Of a stretch of DNA of 64,000 bases, positions 1 through 8,160 are shown piece after piece. The stretch is from assembly GCA_035547695.1 (NCBI GenBank), contig DASZUK010000001.1, positions 1 through 64,000 on the forward strand, in the 5' to 3' direction. Below the pieces are notes generated by a model. It was not told the origin of the DNA. It saw only the letters and a list, made by a program, of their open reading frames with translations, and ran no database searches. This stretch comes from DASZUK01 sp035547695 (GTDB lineage Bacteria > Actinomycetota > Acidimicrobiia > Acidimicrobiales > RAAP-2). The stretch's first letter is position 1. Every line of letters starts with the position of its first letter. The position numbers were made by a program, and so were the translations under genes.

Positions 1-445
1 CGCCCGGCTGGACCGACGTTGTGATCTTCTCCACCACGATCCGGTCCCCGGGCTTCAAGGTGGGGTACATCGATGTGGACGGGACGTAGAACGTCTGCAG
101 GAAGAACACCCGGACCACCACGGCCAGCACCACCGCCACCACGATGACCACGCCCCACTCCACCAGCCACCGCTTCGACCGCTTCTTCGGCGCCGCCGGG
201 CTCCCGTCCCCGTCGGGGTTCCCCGCACCGCCGCCCGGGCCCGCGGGGCCCGCGCCGTCGGAGCCCGTGCTGTCGGAGCCCGTGCTGTCGGAGCCCGGGC
301 CCGCGAGGCCCGTGCCGCCCTGCTGCGCCGTGCCGCCCTGCTGCGCTGTGCCGCCGGCGGGGGCGGTTGGCTCGGTGGCACCGGCGAAGGCGTCCGCCGG
401 TGAGGTCAGGCCGCCGGCCGCTGGCTCGGTTGTTCCGGGGCCCAT
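1..445 (-). CDS. lepB: Signal peptidase I (C-terminus beyond window edge)
   Basis: Serine protease of family S26 that cleaves signal peptides from exported proteins at the outer face of the membrane. The reading frame runs off the left edge, so only about 148 N-terminal residues are visible. Residues 1-86 are a Gly/Ala/Pro/Thr-rich cytoplasmic extension containing short repeats (GGTAQQ twice, GSDST twice). A basic KKRSKR stretch and one membrane segment (WGVVIVVAVVLAVVVRVFF) follow, then the S26 box FYVPSTSMYPTLKPGD, where the Ser of STSM is the expected nucleophile. The catalytic Lys lies outside the window. The ATG at 443-445 is the only good start before the membrane segment. It is the last gene of a minus-strand run (glgP, MFS, MerR). 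Confidence 0.9.
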   Translation of the reverse strand, partial: MGPGTTEPAAGGLTSPADAFAGATEPTAPAGGTAQQGGTAQQGGTGLAGPGSDSTGSDSTGSDGAGPAGPGGGAGNPDGDGSPAAPKKRSKRWLVEWGVVIVVAVVLAVVVRVFFLQTFYVPSTSMYPTLKPGDRIVVEKITTSVQPG

Positions 446-476
446 GGGTGGGCCAGGCTAACCGGTCCGGTACCCG

Positions 477-1019
477 CTATCCGGCCAAGCCGGCGTCGCC
501 GGCTGCGGCGGCCAGCTCCTCACGGGCGCGGCGCAGGCTCTCCCGGATCCGCTCGCCGGCGGCCACCCGCTCGTCCCGGAACGCCTGGATGCGGGCCAGG
601 ACGTCGTCGAGGCGGGCCACGAGCTGGTCGTTGGCCACCACCCCCTCCTCCAACAGCTCCCGCCGCCTGGCCGGCGCCACCGCGTCCGACCACAGCTCCG
701 ACCGCACCCGGTCCAGGACGGCGATGTCCTCGGTGTTCAGCACGGCGCGGACTTCGGCCAGCGAGAACCCCAGAAGCTCCTGCAGGTTCCGGATCCTGGT
801 CACCCGGGCCACGTCGGCCGGCGAGTACATCCGCTCACCGCCGGCCCCGTAGCTGCTGGGCCGCAGCAGGTCCAGCTCTTCCCAGTACCGCAGGGTCCGG
901 GTGGTCACCCCGGTCAGCTTGGCCACCTCGCCGATCCGGGACATCTCCGGCACCCCACCGGCCGGCGGCCGGCTCGAACCCTTCACCGGCGGCGCTGTGG
1001 TGGCGTCCTTGGCGGCCAT
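477..1019 (-). CDS. MerR-family transcriptional regulator
   Basis: Small regulator with an N-terminal winged HTH of the MerR type: MSRIGEVAKLTGVTTRTLRYW then EELDLLRPS. A long helical dimerisation/effector region follows (LLGFSLAEVRAVL and a Glu/Arg-rich coiled coil). No Cys cluster is seen, so an organic ligand is likelier than a metal. The ATG at 1017-1019 overlaps the TGA of the upstream exporter (TGATG), which favours translational coupling. A second in-frame ATG at 944, exactly where the HTH begins, is the alternative and would remove a 25-residue Pro/Gly-rich lead. Its position directly after the exporter gene suggests it controls that pump, which is inference. Confidence 0.85.
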   Translation of the reverse strand: MAAKDATTAPPVKGSSRPPAGGVPEMSRIGEVAKLTGVTTRTLRYWEELDLLRPSSYGAGGERMYSPADVARVTRIRNLQELLGFSLAEVRAVLNTEDIAVLDRVRSELWSDAVAPARRRELLEEGVVANDQLVARLDDVLARIQAFRDERVAAGERIRESLRRAREELAAAAGDAGLAG

Positions 1020-2935
1020 CAACCGCTACCCCCTGCGCTTCGCTGTCCGTCGGCCCCGGCTCCCATCGGCCCTCCGGTGCCCAGTCCGCTTCCGATGCTA
1101 CCGGCCGTGGCCGCCACCTCCGGGTTGCCGGCCCGGTCCTCGCCGCCGCCGGCGGCCGAGATGGCAGAGCCGCCGCCGGCGGCCGAGATGGCAGAGCCGC
1201 CGGTGGCGGTGGCCAGGTCCGGCCGGACGTGGGGGCCGCGGACCCACGAGGCGGCGGCGGCCAGCAGGCAGCCGACGATGGCGAAGTCCAGGGCGGCGTG
1301 CAGGCCGTCGCGGAACGGGCCGGTGATGAGGGACGGGAAGAAGCTGCGACCGAGCAGGGCCTGTTGCTGGGCATGGGGCAACTGGGCCAGGGCGTGGGCG
1401 CCGATGAGGTGGCCCACCGGGTTGTAGCCCAGGAAGGCCGCGAACAGGGTGGACACCGGTGGCAGCGAGGACGCCTGCCTGGCGTCTGCCGGGGACACCC
1501 CGTGGGCCACCAGGCCGTGGTAGAGGCTGGCCGACAGGGAGCTGGACAGGCCGACGATGAGCAGGGTGAAGAAGATGCCGATGGACAGGACCTGGGCGGA
1601 GTTCTGGAAGGTGGTGTTCATCCCGGACCCCGCCCCGCGGTGCTCCGCCGGCAGGCTGTTCATCACCCCGGCCCGGTTGGGGGACCCGAACGACGACATG
1701 GACATCCCGGTGAAGAACAGCAGGACGGCGAAGACGCCGTAGGAGAAGTCGGCGGGCATCAACTCCAACAGCGCGAAGCAGACCGCGGAGGTGATCATGC
1801 CGCCGGTGGCGAAGGGCCGGGGGCCGAACCGGTCGGACAGCACGCCGGAGATGGGCCCGGCGATCAGGAACCCGGCGGTCAGCGGCAGCATGGCGATGCC
1901 GGCCCACAGCGGGGTGGAGGCGAAGCTGTACCCGTGCAGCGGCAGCCAGATGCCCTGCAGCCAGATGATCAGCATGAACATCAGGCCGCCACGGGCCAGG
2001 GCGGCCAGGAAGCCGGCGAACACCCCGGCGGTGAACGCCCGGATCTTGAACAGTTGCAACCGGAACATCGGCTGGGGCACCCGGGTCTCCACGATGCCGA
2101 ACACCACCAGCAGAGCCAGCCCGCCCAGCACGCAGCCCAGCACCATCGGGTTGGTCCACCCCATGGTGTCGTGGCCGTACGGCTCGATGCCGTAGGTGAT
2201 GCCCACCATGACCAGGACGAGGCCGACGGCGAAGGTGATGTTGCCGGGCCAGTCCACCCTGGCCGGTCGCCGCTGGCTCAGCTCCCGGAGCATCACGTAC
2301 CCCATCACCGTCCCCAGCACCCCCACCGGCACCGACACCAGGAAGATCAGCCGCCAGTTGACGGGGGCCAGCACCCCGCCGAGGACCAGGCCGATGAACG
2401 TGCCGCTGAACGCCGCCGCCTGGTTCACCCCCATGGCCATCCCGCGCTGGTGGACCGGGAAGGCGTCGGTGAGGATGGCTGCCGAGTTGGCCATCAGCAT
2501 CGCCGCCCCCACCCCCTGGAAGATGCGCAGCACGATCAGCCAGATGCCGGCCGCCGTGCCGGACATCCAGGTGACAGTCAGCAGCAGCGAGAACACGGTG
2601 AACACCGCGAAGCCGAGGTTGTAGATGCGCACCCGGCCGTAGATGTCGCCCAGCCGGCCCAGGCTGGTCACCAGCACGCTGGTCACCACCAGGAACCCCA
2701 GGATCATCCACAACAGGTAGAAGCTGTTGCCGGTCTCCAGCGGGTCGATGTGGATGCCGCGGAAGATGTCCGGCAGGGCGATCAGGGTGATGGACCCGTC
2801 GATGGTGGCCATCAGCATGCCCAGGGTGGACACGAACAGGGCCACCCACTTGTAGTTGGGCGGTATCGCCATGTCGCCGGTCGGCGCGGCCCGTCGTTCG
2901 GCCGCCCGTCGCCGGATGTCCAAGGCCAGGTCCAT
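1019..2935 (-). CDS. DHA2-type MFS multidrug efflux transporter
   Basis: Proton-driven exporter of the 14-TM DHA2 (EmrB/QacA) group, in the inner membrane. The N-terminus shows YKWVALFVSTLGMLMATIDG and IALPDIFRGI, with motif A-like LGRLGDIYGRVRIYN after TM2 and motif C-like GxxxGPxxGG-type glycines around GLVLGGVLAPVNWR. The C-terminal tail after the last TM is Gly/Ala-rich and contains a near-perfect 9-residue duplication (GGSAISAAGG). I prefer the ATG at 2935, preceded by GGAGCGGAGCGAC; a GTG at 2995, one base after the glgP stop, is in frame and would add 20 residues. A paralogue with the same DIFRGI motif sits at 30089-31861, beside a TetR gene. The substrate is unknown. Confidence 0.88.
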   Translation of the reverse strand: MDLALDIRRRAAERRAAPTGDMAIPPNYKWVALFVSTLGMLMATIDGSITLIALPDIFRGIHIDPLETGNSFYLLWMILGFLVVTSVLVTSLGRLGDIYGRVRIYNLGFAVFTVFSLLLTVTWMSGTAAGIWLIVLRIFQGVGAAMLMANSAAILTDAFPVHQRGMAMGVNQAAAFSGTFIGLVLGGVLAPVNWRLIFLVSVPVGVLGTVMGYVMLRELSQRRPARVDWPGNITFAVGLVLVMVGITYGIEPYGHDTMGWTNPMVLGCVLGGLALLVVFGIVETRVPQPMFRLQLFKIRAFTAGVFAGFLAALARGGLMFMLIIWLQGIWLPLHGYSFASTPLWAGIAMLPLTAGFLIAGPISGVLSDRFGPRPFATGGMITSAVCFALLELMPADFSYGVFAVLLFFTGMSMSSFGSPNRAGVMNSLPAEHRGAGSGMNTTFQNSAQVLSIGIFFTLLIVGLSSSLSASLYHGLVAHGVSPADARQASSLPPVSTLFAAFLGYNPVGHLIGAHALAQLPHAQQQALLGRSFFPSLITGPFRDGLHAALDFAIVGCLLAAAASWVRGPHVRPDLATATGGSAISAAGGGSAISAAGGGEDRAGNPEVAATAGSIGSGLGTGGPMGAGADGQRSAGGSG

Positions 2936-2996
2936 GTCGCTCCGCTCCGCCGTCCCGGGTACCCCCTGCTCGCCGGTCCCGGCTCGCCAAGTCACC

Positions 2997-4718
2997 TTAA
3001 CGTAAACGTGAATACTCCGGGTGCACGACGTCGGCGGCGAGGCCGGTGCGGTAGGCCAGCCGGGCGTACTGGGCCACCATCCGCTCGGCGTTGAAGTAGG
3101 ACCCGGTGAGGGCGATGCAGGACCGCATGACCGCCGCGTAGCGGTCCGGCCGGTCGTAGAACAGGGGGGCCACCACCAGCTCCAGCTTGGCGTACAGGTC
3201 GGCCGCTTCGGCCTGGTCGTCGCGGTCCGGGGTGTCCTGCCCGATGGCCCACCCGGTGACCCCCTCGACGTGCCCCTCCACCCACCACCCGTCGGGGACG
3301 CTGAGGCTGGGGACGCCGTTGAGGGCGGCCTTCATGCCGCTGGTCCCGGACGCCTCCAGGGGCTTGACCGGGGTGTTGATCCACAGGTCGGTGCCGGCGC
3401 AGAGCATGCCGGCCAGCCCCATCGAGTACTCCTCCAGGTACACCACCGGGATGGTGCCGGCCAGGTCGCGGCCGACGGCCACCACCCGTTCGATCAGGGC
3501 CTTGCCGTCACGGTCGGCCGGGTGGGCCTTGCCGCTGTACACGATCTGCAGCGGCCCGGCCCGGTCCACCAGGGCCCGGAGCCGGTCCGGGTCGCTCAGC
3601 AGCAGGTCGGTCCGCTTGTAGGCCGCCGCCCGGCGGGCCACGGCGACGGTCAGCACCGACGGGTCCAGCCGGACCCCGGTACGGATGGCCACCTCGTCGA
3701 ACAGGGCCCGCTTGGTCACCGCGTGGGCGGCCCGCAGCTCCTCCAGGTCGATGTCCACCGCGGCCCGCAGCAGGGCGTTGTCCAGCCGCCATCCCGGCAC
3801 CGCGTCGTCCAGCAGCCGGCCGACCGCCGGGGCCACCCAGGTGCCGGCGTGCACCCCGTTGGTGATCCAGTGGACCGGGACGCCGGGGAACATGGCCCGG
3901 GACACCTCGCCGTGCCGGTGCGACACCGCGTTGACGAAGTCCGCCCGGGCCATCCCCAGCAGGGTCATGTTGAGCTCGTCGCCGTCCATGCCGCCGAGCT
4001 CCTCGATCAGCCGGGCCCGGTCGTCGCCTAGGGTGGCCACCACCAGCTCCCGGGGGAACCGGTCGTGGCCGGCCGGCACCGGGGTGTGGGTGGTGAACAC
4101 GCACCGCGGCCGCCCGTCCCCGTCCCCGGTGCCGTCCCGGTCGGCCAGGGACCCGCCGGCGTCCCGGTCGGCCAGGGACAGGGTGAGCAGGGCGGAGTGG
4201 CCCTCGTTCATGTGGTACACCCGCAGCCGGTGGTGGCCGAGGGCGTCCAGCAGGGCGGCGCCGCCCAGCCCGAGGACGGCCTCCTGGCGCAGCCGGTAGG
4301 CCAGGTCGCCGCCGTACAGCCGTTCGGTGATGGCCCGGTCGTCGTCGGCGTTGCCGTCCAGGTCGGTGTCCAAGAAGTACAGCGGCACCACGTGGCCGGT
4401 GGCCCCGGCCAGGTCGTGCCGCCAGGCGGTCACCTGCACCGGGCGGCCGTCGACGGGGACCACCACCCGGCAGTCCACCGGGTCCAGCAGGTCGGCCGGG
4501 TCCCACCGGACGGGCTCCTCGGTCTGGGTGCCGCGGTCGTCGAGGTGCTGGACGAAGTACCCGCCGCGGTACAGCAGGGTGACCGCCACCACCGGCAGTC
4601 CGAGGTCGGCGGCAGCCCGCAGGTGGTCGCCGGCCAGGACCCCGAGGCCGCCGGAGTAGGTGGGCAGCCGGTCGTCGACGGCCACCTCCATGGAGAAGTA
4701 GGCGATGGAGTGGTCCAT
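2997..4718 (-). CDS. glgP: Alpha-glucan (glycogen/maltodextrin) phosphorylase, short type
   Basis: PLP enzyme releasing glucose-1-phosphate from alpha-1,4-glucans in the cytoplasm. The N-terminus (IAYFSMEVAVDDRLPTYSGG LGVLAGDH) is the classic start of the short bacterial phosphorylases (Thermotoga AgpA type). The conserved C-terminal motif EASGTSGMKAALNG contains the PLP lysine. Other family blocks are YHMNEGHSA, TTHTPVPAGHD and WITNGVH. At 573 residues it is shorter than classical GlgP (about 800) but a little over half the size of the long actinobacterial forms, as expected for the short group. Oddity: a hydrophilic insert with a near-duplicated SLADRD unit around residue 190. It is the first gene of the minus-strand run. 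Confidence 0.92.
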   Translation of the reverse strand: MDHSIAYFSMEVAVDDRLPTYSGGLGVLAGDHLRAAADLGLPVVAVTLLYRGGYFVQHLDDRGTQTEEPVRWDPADLLDPVDCRVVVPVDGRPVQVTAWRHDLAGATGHVVPLYFLDTDLDGNADDDRAITERLYGGDLAYRLRQEAVLGLGGAALLDALGHHRLRVYHMNEGHSALLTLSLADRDAGGSLADRDGTGDGDGRPRCVFTTHTPVPAGHDRFPRELVVATLGDDRARLIEELGGMDGDELNMTLLGMARADFVNAVSHRHGEVSRAMFPGVPVHWITNGVHAGTWVAPAVGRLLDDAVPGWRLDNALLRAAVDIDLEELRAAHAVTKRALFDEVAIRTGVRLDPSVLTVAVARRAAAYKRTDLLLSDPDRLRALVDRAGPLQIVYSGKAHPADRDGKALIERVVAVGRDLAGTIPVVYLEEYSMGLAGMLCAGTDLWINTPVKPLEASGTSGMKAALNGVPSLSVPDGWWVEGHVEGVTGWAIGQDTPDRDDQAEAADLYAKLELVVAPLFYDRPDRYAAVMRSCIALTGSYFNAERMVAQYARLAYRTGLAADVVHPEYSRLR

Positions 4719-4758
4719 CGACCGACGATAGGCGAGGGGGTCCGCCGGTGCCCAACCC

Positions 4759-4850
4759 GGCCGGTCAACCCGGGTGGCCGACCCGGCCGATCAACCCGGC
4801 CGGTCAACCAGGCCGGCCGGTCAACCCGGGTGGTCGACCCGGCCGATCAA
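4759..4850. repeat. Intergenic 36-bp direct repeat, two copies
   Basis: Positions 4759-4794 and 4815-4850 are copies of one 36-bp unit (GGCCGGTCAACCCGGGTGG...) with a single mismatch, separated by 20 bp of the same GGCCGGTCAACC vocabulary. They fill the gap between the VOC gene stop (4867) and the glgP start (4718). There is no ORF and no evident promoter. Confidence 0.8.
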
Positions 4851-4866
4851 TCAGCCCGGGGAGTCG

Positions 4867-5253
4867 TCAGCCGGGGTCGCCGGGATCGGGGGAGTGGCAG
4901 ACGGCCTCGACGTTGTTGCCGTCGGGGTCCCGGACGAAGGCGCCGTAGTAGTGGGGGTGGTACTCCGGCCACAGGCGCGGCGGGTGCAGCACCTCGGCCC
5001 CGGCGGCGGTGGCGGCGTCGAAGAACGCCCGCACCGCGGCGCGGTCCGGCGCGGCGAAGGCGATGTGGGACTCCCGGAACCCGTCGCCGGTGGACCGGCG
5101 GCTGATCCAGAAGGTGGGCCGCGGCGGGACGCCGTAGCCGATGGCGTCGCCGAACTCCATGACCCGCACCCCGCCGACGGTGGCCAGGACGGCGTCGTAG
5201 AAGGCGGCCGAGGCGGCCAGGTCGTCGCACTGGATGGACAGGTGGTCGATCAC
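4867..5253 (-). CDS. VOC (glyoxalase/bleomycin-resistance) superfamily protein
   Basis: 128-residue protein with the two beta-alpha-beta-beta-beta modules of vicinal-oxygen-chelate enzymes. Module one starts MIDHLSIQCDDLAASAAFYD and module two RESHIAFAAPDRAAVRAFFD, ending in the signature RDPDGNNVEAVC. Candidate metal ligands are H4, H62 (SHIAF) and E near the end (NNVEAV). The exact reaction cannot be told; relatives include lactoylglutathione lyases and dioxygenases. The GTG start (5251-5253) lies one base after the TGA of the Rpf-like gene, so the pair is probably co-transcribed. Confidence 0.85.
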   Translation of the reverse strand: MIDHLSIQCDDLAASAAFYDAVLATVGGVRVMEFGDAIGYGVPPRPTFWISRRSTGDGFRESHIAFAAPDRAAVRAFFDAATAAGAEVLHPPRLWPEYHPHYYGAFVRDPDGNNVEAVCHSPDPGDPG

Positions 5254-5254
5254 G

Positions 5255-6286
5255 TCAGGGATGTGTGGGGTTGCAGGGGTCGTACCACGGCTGCTCGCCG
5301 TCGGCGTTGTACAGGGCGACGGCCAGGGTGTCCTGGTCGGCCTTGGACGCCTGGTTGGGGGGGACCCCGACCAGTGTCGGCCGGCCGGCCAGCCGGGCGG
5401 CCACGTTCCAGGTGGACTGGCTGAACTGGAAGGCCCCCATGTACTTCCCTGTGGGGGACACGATCTGGTAGTCGCCGCCGGACTCGTGTTGGACGACGCA
5501 CTGCAGGAACGAGTTCAGGGCCGGGTCGGTGCCGCCGCCGGCCGGCGCGGCGGCCGGGGCGGCGGTGCCGACCACGATCTCGGACGGGGTGGCCGCGGAC
5601 CGGGCGGCCTGGGCCTGGGCGGTCTTGATGGCGGCCGCCGCCGCCTGGGCCTGGGCGGCCTGCTGCTCGGCCACCGCCTCGGCCAGTTGGCCGTGGACCT
5701 GGGCGTTCTGGGCGGCCAGCCGGGACTGGGTGTTCTCGGACTGGGCCAGCAGGCTCCGGGCGGTGGCCTCGGCGGCCTGGTCGGCGGCCACCGCCTGCTG
5801 CTGGGCGGCCTGCCGGGCCGCCAGGGCCTGCTGGTCGGTGTGCAACTGGTCCACCGCCAGGTTGAGGTCCCCGGACACCACCTCCCCGTACTCGGTCCGG
5901 GCCCCCGCGGTGGCCTGGTCACCGAACAGCGGGTCGGCCCCGGCGGTGGCGCCGGCGTCGACGTAGGCGTGGACGGCGGCGTCGCGGAGCTGGTCGGCGT
6001 CGTGGGCGATCCGGGCCCTGTCGGCGGCGATGCGGGTCTCCAGTTGGTCCACCAACTGCTGGTCCTGCTGGGCCTTGGCCACCTCGGCGTCGTACTGCTG
6101 CTGGTACCCCCCGATCTGCAACTGCTCCAGCACCATGGCCTGGGCGATCTGGGCGGCCTGGGCCTGCAGGGAGGCCACCTGGTCGGCGCCGGCCGGTGGC
6201 GCGGCCGGGGCCAGTGACGCCGTACTGCACGCCACCACGACACTTAGGGCACCGAGGAAGGGGAGGCTCCGCCTGGCCTGGCGCAT
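5255..6286 (-). CDS. Rpf-like transglycosylase lipoprotein with coiled coil
   Basis: Exported peptidoglycan-acting protein. The ATG at 6286 gives a signal sequence RRSLPFLGALSVVVACS whose VVAC fits a lipobox, so lipoprotein anchoring is likely. Residues about 35-230 are a long Gln/Ala/Asp-rich coiled coil (QAAQIAQAMVLEQLQIG...), as in secreted hydrolases that attach to the divisome. The C-terminal ~85 residues are a resuscitation-promoting-factor/transglycosylase-like domain: CVVQHESGGDYQIV with the catalytic Glu in HESGG, then YMGAFQFSQSTWNVAA and a closing Cys pair (C in FLQC, C in DPCNP). A GTG at 6328 would add 14 residues without an SD. It probably remodels the cell wall in growth or resuscitation. 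Confidence 0.85.
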   Translation of the reverse strand: MRQARRSLPFLGALSVVVACSTASLAPAAPPAGADQVASLQAQAAQIAQAMVLEQLQIGGYQQQYDAEVAKAQQDQQLVDQLETRIAADRARIAHDADQLRDAAVHAYVDAGATAGADPLFGDQATAGARTEYGEVVSGDLNLAVDQLHTDQQALAARQAAQQQAVAADQAAEATARSLLAQSENTQSRLAAQNAQVHGQLAEAVAEQQAAQAQAAAAAIKTAQAQAARSAATPSEIVVGTAAPAAAPAGGGTDPALNSFLQCVVQHESGGDYQIVSPTGKYMGAFQFSQSTWNVAARLAGRPTLVGVPPNQASKADQDTLAVALYNADGEQPWYDPCNPTHP

Positions 6287-6363
6287 CGTGTCCGTCCGGC
6301 CCCGGAGGGCACGTCTGACATCGATCACGGAGGTTCTTGCTTACCCTCCGGCGGCGGGGACCG

Positions 6364-6792
6364 TCAAGCCGGGACCGGCCGGAAGTGGTAGCGGGCCCGG
6401 TCCCCGCCGCCGGCCGGCGGGTCCACCACCAGGGCCACCGCCGTCCCGATGGCCGGGTCGGCCCCGGCGTCGCCCGTCCCGTCGAGGACCAGCCGGCCGA
6501 GCACCAGCGGTCCCTCCGCCAGGGCCACCACCCCGAGGTGGTACGGGACGTCGTCCTGGAGGTCCGGGCTGGGGGCCACCCGGACGGTGGTGACCGACCA
6601 CAGGGTGCCGGCCCCGGAGACCGGCTGCCAGGACCAGCCGATGCCGTGGCACTGCGGGCAGAACGTGGTCGGCGGGAACCGGACGTGGCCGCACCGGCCG
6701 CAGCGCTGGGCGGCGAACTGCCCGGCCGCCAGCAGGTCCCAGAACTCGTCGGACAGCCGCCCGCCGCGGCTGGCCCCGTACGCGTCGGCCAT
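6364..6792 (-). CDS. DUF35 OB-fold / zinc-ribbon acyl-CoA-associated protein
   Basis: 142-residue member of the DUF35 family. The N-terminal rubredoxin-like zinc ribbon is visible (CGRCGH near residue 32 and CPQC near residue 46), followed by an OB fold (GTLWSVTTVRVAP, PYHLGVVALAEGPLVLGRLV). Members pair with thiolase-like proteins: in steroid degradation, ChsH2-DUF35 binds the aldolase Ltp2 and carries the CoA ligand. It starts 16 bp after the stop of the thiolase-like gene, which fits a two-subunit enzyme. Confidence 0.87.
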   Translation of the reverse strand: MADAYGASRGGRLSDEFWDLLAAGQFAAQRCGRCGHVRFPPTTFCPQCHGIGWSWQPVSGAGTLWSVTTVRVAPSPDLQDDVPYHLGVVALAEGPLVLGRLVLDGTGDAGADPAIGTAVALVVDPPAGGGDRARYHFRPVPA

Positions 6793-6808
6793 CGGTTCCT
6801 CCCGGTCC

Positions 6809-8008
6809 TCAGTCCCTGGCCAGCACGGCGGTGGAGAACACCCCGGTCATCGGCCCGCACACCACCGCCAGCCGCGGGTCGGCCACCCGCCGGCAGAGCG
6901 ACCGGTCGAAGGTGTGGTCGTCGTCGGCCCACCCCGGGCAGCGGTCGGGGACGTCGCCGCGGAACTGGCGGACCACCTCGACGATGGTGTGGTTGTACGG
7001 CACCATGTTGTGGGAGTGCGACTGGCAGCCGCCGTGGGTGGACAGCGGCAGCCGGCCGTCGCCGAACCCGCAGTGGTCCGCCACGAAGGCCCCGCCGTCA
7101 CCGACCGGGCAGAACCCGGCGGCCTCCACCGCCATGACCGGGCCGATGGCGAAGTGGTCGTACACCGACAGCAGGTCCACCTCGTCGTGGGCCACCCCGG
7201 CCCGGCGCACCGCCTCCACCATCCGCGGCCGGGACGCCAGCATGTCCAGGGTGGGGACGTTGTAGTAGGTGCTGAACCGTTGCTCCACCGCGCCGCCCAG
7301 CACCCACACCGGCCGGTGCCGGCAGTCCCTGGCCCGGTCCCCCGACGTCACCACCACGCAGGACCCCCCGTCGTTGACCAGGGCGCACATCAGCAGGGTG
7401 AACGGGTCCGCGATGGGCCGGGCGGCCAGCACGTCGTCCACGGTGTACGGGCCGCGGCCGAACATGACCGCCTCGGGGTTGACGGCGCCGGCGTTGCGGA
7501 TGGTGGCGGCCGCCTGGGCAAGCTGCTCGACGGTGGTCCCGAACTGGTGCATGTGCCGCCGGGCCTGCAGGGCGAACTGGGCCGCGGTGAACGACCCGGT
7601 CCAGTCGGTGAACTCGTACTGCGGCGTCGTGTACGCCGCCACCGCCTCCCCGGGCGGCGGCTGGGCGAACCCGTGGGCCAGCACCACCGTCCGGGCCTGC
7701 CCGGCCCGGATGAGGGCGGCCGCGTACAGCAGGGCCTGGGGCCCCGAGTACGGGATGGCCGCCACCAGCGGCCGGCCCAGCAGGGTGGCCAGGTTGCCCG
7801 GGGCCACCCCCAGGCCGTTGCCGTCGGGGAAGGTGACGTTGCCGAATGCGTCCACCTCGTCCAGGTCCATGCCGGCGTCGGCCAGCCCCCCGAACAGGGC
7901 GTCGGCCATCAGGTCCTGGCTGGACCGCCCCAACTGGCGGCCCTGGGCGGTCATGTGCACGCCGACGATCGCCACCTCACGACCGGTCGTGGCCGCCGCC
8001 GTGGTCAT
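6809..8008 (-). CDS. Thiolase-superfamily protein, Ltp2/lipid-transfer type
   Basis: 399-residue thiolase-fold protein of the SCPx/Ltp group. Landmarks are EVAIVGVHMTAQGR at the start, VNDGGSCVVVTS, YDHFAIGPVMAVEA and STHGGCQSHSHNM (the equivalent of the thiolase NxxGG loop). The nucleophilic Cys expected near residue 90 in true thiolases is not apparent: the region reads IPYSGPQALLYAAALIRAG. That makes a Ltp2-like aldolase or other non-thiolytic CoA reaction more likely than acetyl transfer. It is translated first in a pair with the DUF35 protein. Its promoter region holds a KstR2-like palindrome, in line with a role in sterol-type or other lipid catabolism (inference). Confidence 0.85.
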   Translation of the reverse strand: MTTAAATTGREVAIVGVHMTAQGRQLGRSSQDLMADALFGGLADAGMDLDEVDAFGNVTFPDGNGLGVAPGNLATLLGRPLVAAIPYSGPQALLYAAALIRAGQARTVVLAHGFAQPPPGEAVAAYTTPQYEFTDWTGSFTAAQFALQARRHMHQFGTTVEQLAQAAATIRNAGAVNPEAVMFGRGPYTVDDVLAARPIADPFTLLMCALVNDGGSCVVVTSGDRARDCRHRPVWVLGGAVEQRFSTYYNVPTLDMLASRPRMVEAVRRAGVAHDEVDLLSVYDHFAIGPVMAVEAAGFCPVGDGGAFVADHCGFGDGRLPLSTHGGCQSHSHNMVPYNHTIVEVVRQFRGDVPDRCPGWADDDHTFDRSLCRRVADPRLAVVCGPMTGVFSTAVLARD

Positions 8009-8088
8009 CCCCCGATCCTCCCTTCCCGCCGGCCTCCCGCCGGCCCCGTCTCCGACCGGCCTCCCGCCGGCCCCACCCCAGCGATGGT

Positions 8089-8102
8089 AGCAAGCGCTTG
8101 AT
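8089..8102. promoter_or_regulatory. KstR2-like TetR operator candidate
   Basis: AGCAAGCGCTTGAT, with a perfect CAAGCGCTTG core at 8091-8100. It fits the mycobacterial KstR2 consensus AnCAAGnnCTTGnT (quoted from memory) at every fixed position. It lies between the divergent thiolase-like (start 8008) and LigD-polymerase (start 8161) genes. Confidence 0.55.
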
Positions 8103-8160
8103 TAAGGGGGCCGGCCGCCGGGACCCGGCCGTGGTGGCGGGGCCGGCGGTACCGTGTGCC

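Noticed and set aside
7846..8160. N-terminal extension of the LigD polymerase gene
   Set aside because: The extra ~105 codons are Arg/Pro-rich antisense of the thiolase gene and run through the operator; the conserved domain begins after 8161.
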